64,000 nucleotides of DNA, from assembly GCA_027485645.1 (NCBI GenBank), contig JAIXQR010000001.1, positions 1 to 64,000 of the forward strand, written 5' to 3'. This document shows, in pieces, positions 59,186 through 64,000 of this stretch (its first letter is position 1; each line of letters begins with the position of its first letter). Below the pieces are notes generated by a model. The model saw only the letters and a program-made list of their open reading frames with translations, was not told where the DNA came from and did not search any database. This stretch comes from a bacterium. GTDB lineage: Bacteria > Armatimonadota > Fimbriimonadia > Fimbriimonadales > Fimbriimonadaceae. A program made the position numbers and the translations under genes.

Positions 59186-60402
59186 TAGAGAACGGTGCTC
59201 CACAACAGACCGACTCCGATGCGCTTTTCGCTCGCATTGAAGCCGACGCTGAAGCCACTACCGATCTGCCGATGGAGCCAGATTCGTGGCCCTCGGGGAG
59301 AAATGAAGAGCGTGGCCAGATTGCGTCGGGCGTTGTCGAATGCCCAAAGATCAAGGCCCGCCCCGATCTCAAATCCGCTGGAGAGTTCGGCGCCCAGGCC
59401 AATTCGGATCGTCGGGGCATAGATGCGCGATGGCGGCGAGTACGTTCGTCCCGAGAATTTGGCGTCAAAGAAGGCGGCGGTCTCGCGCAGGAGTCGCCGC
59501 TGAACGAAGATGCCCCCGTAGTGACCGGTGTCAATGCTCAGCGTCTGGATGCCCGGCATTTTCTCGATCAGGGCGTCAGAACTCGACTTCGGGATGACGG
59601 TGTCGAACTTTCCGACAACGACAAACGAGTTTCCGGGCTCGGTCCGCGGCAGGAAGTTCGCTGGTTCAACGCTCGAAAGCTCCTGTCGCAGTTTCTCCTC
59701 GGTGAACCCCTTTGCCCGTAGTTCATCGCGTTGCACGACGACGCGGGACGAGGACCACAGGATGTTGGCTAGCTCGATGCCGCCGAGAATGAAGGCAACG
59801 TTCTTCACGCGAGGCTCGACCGCGTACGTGAGGGCGCTGACAATGGCGCCGAGGCTCGTGCCCGCAATTCCGATTTTGTTCGCATCGAACTCTGACCGCG
59901 TCGTGAGAAAGTCGATTGTGCGGCGGAGGTCTTGGACAGCCTGGTAAGTCGTTGCGCGGAGCGCGACCGGGTCGGGCTGAATGGCAAGCGCTCCAGATCT
60001 CACGCCAGCTGGTGTTCGCTGCAAGTGGTAAGGAAGGGTCACCACGGCGCTCGCTATGTTTCGGCTGGCCAGTTCCTGCGCCAAAGAAACTTCGGCGCGT
60101 AGATCAACCGCGCCCCAGTAGTGAGAAATGACGACGATGGGTACTGGACCTCGGCGGTCCGGCGGAACAAAGATTCGAACCGGGATGGTGTCGTTTTCTC
60201 GCACGCCGGATGGTGCGGCGGTTGGTAGGCCAACGTTGTACTCGGTGGCCCATTCGTACTCCCCGACCATTCGCCAGTTCTGGAAGTCAATTTTTGCCGG
60301 AGGAATCGTGATATCCGGCGTGCTAGCCGCAGGAGACGGCTGGGCAGCACCGAGTGCAGTCAGCACAAGGGCGGTGAGACAGAGCCAACCTCTCCAAAGC
60401 AT
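59185..60402 (-). CDS. Secreted alpha/beta hydrolase with beta-strand-rich C-terminal extension
   Basis: Exported hydrolase of 405 residues. Signal peptide (LTALVLTALGAAQP); alpha/beta fold with HYWGAVD oxyanion region, nucleophile Ser in GTSLGA (about 188-193), acid Asp in VVGKFDTVIP, and His in DTGHYGG. About 85 residues follow the fold and look like alternating amphipathic strands (RIGLGAELSSGFEIGAGLDL, SGFSVGFNASEKRIGVGLLW), an unusual addition that could be a small membrane-barrel or surface anchor. It is coupled to the GNAT gene by TAATG. TAGAGT lies 12 bases before the ATG. Confidence 0.82.
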   Translation of the reverse strand: MLWRGWLCLTALVLTALGAAQPSPAASTPDITIPPAKIDFQNWRMVGEYEWATEYNVGLPTAAPSGVRENDTIPVRIFVPPDRRGPVPIVVISHYWGAVDLRAEVSLAQELASRNIASAVVTLPYHLQRTPAGVRSGALAIQPDPVALRATTYQAVQDLRRTIDFLTTRSEFDANKIGIAGTSLGAIVSALTYAVEPRVKNVAFILGGIELANILWSSSRVVVQRDELRAKGFTEEKLRQELSSVEPANFLPRTEPGNSFVVVGKFDTVIPKSSSDALIEKMPGIQTLSIDTGHYGGIFVQRRLLRETAAFFDAKFSGRTYSPPSRIYAPTIRIGLGAELSSGFEIGAGLDLWAFDNARRNLATLFISPRGPRIWLHRQIGSGFSVGFNASEKRIGVGLLWSTVL

Positions 60403-60469
60403 AGATGGGAATGTACTCTAATACATCCCCGTGGCCCTGCGAGGCGTCAATTCGTAACCGCTTCTAGGC

Positions 60470-61858
60470 TCACTTCTCCGCGTAGGAATAGATCGAGCCG
60501 AGGTTCGCAATCTTGCCATCAGGTGCAAATGTCAGCTCCATAATCGCGACCGCGCCTGGGAACTTGAACCGGAACCGCTTGTTTCGGAAGCCGTCGACGG
60601 TTTCTCCGTCGAGGTACTTGTACGAAATCGCGTCCTTGCCAATCGATGCCAACCCAAATCTCATCGCCAGGCCACGGGTGGTGCCGAGGTTGCTCTTAAA
60701 GTCTTCGGTGAAGTGCGAGGTGTCGTATTTGCCTTTGCCCCACTTGCGCAGCGTGAGCATCATCAACGCGCTCTCACGCTCGTCGGGATCAACTTCTGCT
60801 CTCACATTTGGGTCATAGCTCGGAATGAGCGCCGAAAGCCCGGCGCGCGCCCACTGGGCTCCAGAAACGCCGCCGGTGTTGGTCAGCACGATAATGCTTA
60901 CGTTTTCTTGAGGCAACCTAAACAAATCGGAGCTGAACCCAACGGTGTTTCCGCCGTGCTCGATTAAGGGTCGATTCTTATCCTGCCGAATCCACCAACC
61001 AATCGAGTACTCGCTAGACCGGCCGTTGGTCAGTCGCACTGGCGTGAAGAATTGCTTGATCGATTCCGGCTTGAGAAGCTTGTTGGTTTGCAGCGACGCT
61101 TCCCAACTCGCGAGGTCATCGACCGTGCTGACCAGGTTTCCCGCACCGGAGGCCAGAGAAGGGTTAATGACCGGGGCATTTTGAAGACCTCGGGGTCCAA
61201 CGGAATAGCCTCGGGCCCGGTTTGGAATCACGCGGTCTGGGTCACTCACGCTAGTGCTCTTCATGCCCAGTGGCTTGAAAATGCGGGCCTGCATGAACTC
61301 GGAGTAGGTCTGTCGCGAGAGTTTCTCGATGATCTCGGTGGCGATCAGGTACCCCGTGTTGCTGTAGGACCAAGAGGCTTGGGGAGCAAAATCAAGCTTC
61401 ATGGCCCCCATCTTCTTGAAGACATCGGAAGCCTTAACCGGATCGGTTTTAAGCGGCGAGTACGTCGCCAGATAGTCTTTAAGACCAGCGGTGTGGCTGA
61501 GGCATTGCCGAATCGTGAGGTTTCGCCAGTCTTCCGGCAAGTTGTCGAGGTGCTTCGAAATCGGATCCTCGAGGGTGAGCTTGCCTTCTTCGGCAAGCAA
61601 GAGGATTCCGGCTGCGGTGAACTGCTTGGTCATCGAGCCGATTTCATAGACCGTTTTGCGGGTGGCCTTGGCTTCGGTTTCGAGGTTTGCTTTTCCAAAC
61701 GAGTTGGATTTGACGACCTTTCCGTTTTTCACGATGGCGTACGTCAGGCTGGGGACGCCGCTCTGACGGAAGATGCCTTCCATCGTTTTGTCTGCAGCAT
61801 CGATGTTGAAGGCAGAAGGTGCGGCTAGCGTCGCGCCGAGAATTAAAGCAAATCCCAC
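60470..61858 (-). CDS. Serine beta-lactamase-like hydrolase (class C/penicillin-binding type)
   Basis: Exported serine hydrolase of 462 residues. A short signal peptide (FALILGATLAAPSA) is followed by the Beta-lactamase domain: S75-M-T-K78 (EIGSMTKQF), Y165-S-N (WSYSNTGY) and the third motif HGG in LIEHGGNTVGF. A C-terminal lipocalin-like domain of about 110 residues ends the protein, as in many esterases and D-aminopeptidases of this fold. Whether it acts on antibiotics, peptidoglycan or esters is not decidable. It starts at GTG, with no Shine-Dalgarno. Confidence 0.9.
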   Translation of the reverse strand: MGFALILGATLAAPSAFNIDAADKTMEGIFRQSGVPSLTYAIVKNGKVVKSNSFGKANLETEAKATRKTVYEIGSMTKQFTAAGILLLAEEGKLTLEDPISKHLDNLPEDWRNLTIRQCLSHTAGLKDYLATYSPLKTDPVKASDVFKKMGAMKLDFAPQASWSYSNTGYLIATEIIEKLSRQTYSEFMQARIFKPLGMKSTSVSDPDRVIPNRARGYSVGPRGLQNAPVINPSLASGAGNLVSTVDDLASWEASLQTNKLLKPESIKQFFTPVRLTNGRSSEYSIGWWIRQDKNRPLIEHGGNTVGFSSDLFRLPQENVSIIVLTNTGGVSGAQWARAGLSALIPSYDPNVRAEVDPDERESALMMLTLRKWGKGKYDTSHFTEDFKSNLGTTRGLAMRFGLASIGKDAISYKYLDGETVDGFRNKRFRFKFPGAVAIMELTFAPDGKIANLGSIYSYAEK

Positions 61859-61921
61859 GCTTGAGTTATGTCACTTTTTGCCTGCGCGTCCTAGGACGGT
61901 CCCGCGATTTTGTCGGCGAAT

Positions 61922-64000
61922 TTAGCGCAAGAAGTTGAAGGTCAGTTCGATGTCTAGCCCACGGGATCGATAGTTACCGCTGGTAAGGGTGGCGTCGGTA
62001 TTTGAAACGTCCCGAAATCGGTACAGCGCTTGGAGGCCGATGTTGCGGAAGATTCGGTACTCGTAACCGACGGTTGCAATCTGCTCGAGCTGACCGTAGT
62101 AGCCCGAGGATCGGGCGTTTGTGAGGGCAAAAATGAGTCGATTTCGGTCGTTCATGCGGTAGCCCATGCTCAACTCGTAGCTCAATGAGTCCTGACCAAA
62201 TTGGCTCGTACCTCCGCTACTTAGCGCCCCGGCGAGGATGGCGGCAAAGTTCAGCCGTCCGGGAGGTGATCCGGAGAGACCGACAGTGTATGACGTGCCC
62301 TTAACCGCATTGGTCAACCCGGTGCCGTAAGACGTGTCGGTCTGGTCGAGCGAGAGGCTGAAAAGGGTTTGCCGTCCAAGGTCCCATTCGACGCCGGCAC
62401 CGTAGGCCCGAGTCTCACTGTTTGAACTCAGATCACCAAACGAGCCGGTTTGGTAAGCGCGGAGGCTGAGGTTGAATCGATCCGACGCGCGATGCGAAAT
62501 CTGAGTTTGGAAACTTCGCAGCGTGGTGTTTCCAAGGTTGATGGAGTCTCCAAGCCCACCGCTGCTGAAGCCGTTCCCGCCATAACCGATTCCAGCGCCG
62601 GAGTTCAGGTTGCCAAGGGTGGAAATCGAGCCGGAGTTGCTGTTGATGTAGGACGTCGAGACACTCCAGCGGTCGGTTGGCTGCCACTCGGCACCAATGC
62701 TGACGTCCGTTCCGTCACTGTTTTCCCCATCGCGGTCGATTTTGGAGAGGCTCGCCCTGGAAGAGACGCGGAAGTTCTTCGACGCATCCCATTGAAGGCC
62801 CGTTCGGAAGGACTGCAGCGCGACGCTTACGATTTCTGGGGTGCTCGAAGCGGAGGACGTGGGTCCGGTGGCGGACTGATTTTCCACCGCGAAGTTTGCG
62901 GATACGCGTCCGAACTGCTTAGATGCGGTGATGCTGGTGGTGTCGAGGGCGGAATCAGACTGGAGCCGATTTCGGATTCGGGAGTGTTCCAGGCCCCACT
63001 GCATGCCGTCGACTTCTCGATATCGGGCCGAGCCGGTGGTGGTCGTGAATCGGTTAAGACGAGTTTCGGTCGCGCCGTTCACGGTCTGGCGCGTGGTGAC
63101 GAGAGAGTTTTGGGTTCGGACGCCATAGCCCCAGGCTCCCAGGTTGTATTCCAGCCCGAGTTCGGTTGCCTTTTCGTTTCGGTTGAATCCTCGGGACTCG
63201 ATGCTCACGAACTCCGCCGGGATGTCTCGTACGCCGCCGGTGAAATTGAACGGTCCCTTGCGATACTGCCAGTCGGCGCCTTGAGCAACTCCGCCGATGC
63301 CGTCGCTGGTCGCATCGCCCCGCGCTTGGCTGAGCTTGAAATAGCCAAGATCGGTCTTACGTCCGGACTTGGCGTCAGTTTTAACAAACGGGAGGAGCCA
63401 ATCGACCCCAGTTACGCGCCGGTCACCGGTTACGGTCTGAATCACCTTGGGGCGATAGGTTGCGGCGACCGTTTGGGACGGATCGATGTACCGCGTCATG
63501 TAAAAGCGCCGAGGGTAGGCGGCATCAAAATTGAAGTCAACGCCCTGGATTTGTATAATTGCGCCAACGCGAATTTGTACGGTTCCAGGAATCGGTTCGT
63601 AGTCGAGGTCGTAGCCGACGGTCGGGACGCCTTGTCCTTGGAACAGCTCAATCTTGCTACTGGCCGAGCTGGCGCCGCTTCCAACTTGCTCCATCAGGCT
63701 CGCGCCGATCGTGCCAAATTTGCCGAAGTTGTAGGCTATGCCGGCTCCCTGGATCGTGCCGGTTTGTTCGTTGAACGCGGCCGACTCGTAGGTCGCCACG
63801 ATGACCGACGTTGGCGAGATGATCCGATTGATGAAGGTGATCGCGCCGAGGTCCGAATCCAGCTCGTAATCAGTGCCTAGCCTTACGGTCTCTCCGTTAA
63901 CCTGTACTTCGATGGTGTCGGGTCGGATACGGCCGCTTTGCAGGTAGTACGGCCCGGAGGAGTTGTTGCCGGAGATGCTTACCGTGCGGGCCGCGCCGCG
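61922..64000 (-). CDS. Large outer-membrane beta-barrel-like surface protein (N-terminus beyond window)
   Basis: The minus-strand frame is open from the right edge to the stop at 61922, at least 692 residues. The first visible part (DTIEVQVNGETVRLGTDYELDSD, then GAITFINRIISPTSVIVATYE) looks like a repeat-type domain, and the remaining 600 residues are a long series of amphipathic beta-strands with aromatic and alternating polar residues (for example YGVRTQNSLVTTRQ, LNFAAILAGAL, LIFALTNARSSGYYGQL), ending in LTFNFLR with a terminal aromatic pattern. This suits an outer-membrane barrel of about 24-30 strands inserted by BamA. No family name can be given. Confidence 0.7.
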   Translation of the reverse strand, partial: RGAARTVSISGNNSSGPYYLQSGRIRPDTIEVQVNGETVRLGTDYELDSDLGAITFINRIISPTSVIVATYESAAFNEQTGTIQGAGIAYNFGKFGTIGASLMEQVGSGASSASSKIELFQGQGVPTVGYDLDYEPIPGTVQIRVGAIIQIQGVDFNFDAAYPRRFYMTRYIDPSQTVAATYRPKVIQTVTGDRRVTGVDWLLPFVKTDAKSGRKTDLGYFKLSQARGDATSDGIGGVAQGADWQYRKGPFNFTGGVRDIPAEFVSIESRGFNRNEKATELGLEYNLGAWGYGVRTQNSLVTTRQTVNGATETRLNRFTTTTGSARYREVDGMQWGLEHSRIRNRLQSDSALDTTSITASKQFGRVSANFAVENQSATGPTSSASSTPEIVSVALQSFRTGLQWDASKNFRVSSRASLSKIDRDGENSDGTDVSIGAEWQPTDRWSVSTSYINSNSGSISTLGNLNSGAGIGYGGNGFSSGGLGDSINLGNTTLRSFQTQISHRASDRFNLSLRAYQTGSFGDLSSNSETRAYGAGVEWDLGRQTLFSLSLDQTDTSYGTGLTNAVKGTSYTVGLSGSPPGRLNFAAILAGALSSGGTSQFGQDSLSYELSMGYRMNDRNRLIFALTNARSSGYYGQLEQIATVGYEYRIFRNIGLQALYRFRDVSNTDATLTSGNYRSRGLDIELTFNFLR

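Noticed and set aside
62450-63880. 476-codon plus-strand frame
   Set aside because: Antisense to the barrel protein, low-complexity Gly/Val/Arg composition, no start signals.
1-64000. CRISPR array, prophage or integrated island
   Set aside because: No regularly spaced repeats, phage structural genes, integrase or tRNA-linked attachment repeats were found; both tRNAs are flanked by ordinary genes.

Overview
The window looks like chromosome from a diderm bacterium of the Armatimonadota, most likely Fimbriimonadia. This rests on three single-gene type II pseudopilin-like proteins with the [17 protein letters not shown]... start followed by FPVFAQAK or similar, and on DUF6785, DUF4127 and DUF1015-type genes that I associate with that phylum. 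An outer-membrane assembly/lipid A locus (tamB-bamA-ompH-ompH-lipoprotein-lpxD-lpxC) shows a true LPS-type outer membrane. Lineage is inferred from gene content only; no 16S rRNA is present. No CRISPR array, prophage or intact insertion sequence was seen. The only mobile DNA is the 3' end of an IS110-type transposase cut by the left edge.

Layout. 1-4.3 kb: transposase tail, ftsZ with terminator, a short-chain prenyl diphosphate synthase, and a DUF1015-like gene coupled to a metallo-beta-lactamase-fold hydrolase. 4.4-11.1 kb: propeller/phosphoesterase fusion, pseudopilin, secreted subtilase, methyltransferase, dapF. 11.2-17 kb: SCO-type copper chaperone, ssb, rpsF, an F420/NADP oxidoreductase-like gene that seems to start at ATA, a second pseudopilin, an orphan sugar-ABC permease with a very large insert, and a primary-type sigma factor. 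17-27.3 kb: secreted protein, SpoIIM-like membrane protein, CPBP protease, DUF6785 permease, a candidate structured RNA, XPD/DinG helicase, DUF4127 protein, DAHP synthase. 27.3-42.4 kb: tRNA-Leu, lipA, the envelope-biogenesis operon, an aldolase, rmuC-crcB, tRNA-Arg. 42.4-53 kb: soluble hybrid histidine kinase, phosphoesterase, pstS-pstC-pstA behind a candidate Pho box, M42 aminopeptidase, a membrane protein, menG-type methyltransferase with long-chain prenyl synthase, HAD phosphatase. 53-64 kb: a 1506-residue fusion of a zinc-ligand-poor M28 peptidase fold with an FtsX/MacB permease, third pseudopilin, alpha/beta hydrolase coupled to a GNAT protein, class C beta-lactamase-like protein, and a large outer-membrane beta-barrel protein running off the right edge.

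How genes work together. TamB, BamA and the two Skp/OmpH paralogues handle outer-membrane proteins while LpxD and LpxC make lipid A. MenG and the prenyl synthase make menaquinone. PstS/C/A import phosphate but the ATPase PstB is elsewhere. Many transcription units start with a TANNNT -10-like hexamer placed 4-8 bases before the start codon and have no ribosome binding site, which suggests common leaderless transcription. Other genes carry strong Shine-Dalgarno sites, including two whose best-placed start is ATA or ATT.

The most unusual items are the pseudo-M28/FtsX fusion, the near-cognate start codons, the leaderless pattern, the ABC permease insert, the structured RNA before the helicase, and the unknown coiled-coil lipoprotein nested in the lpxD operon.
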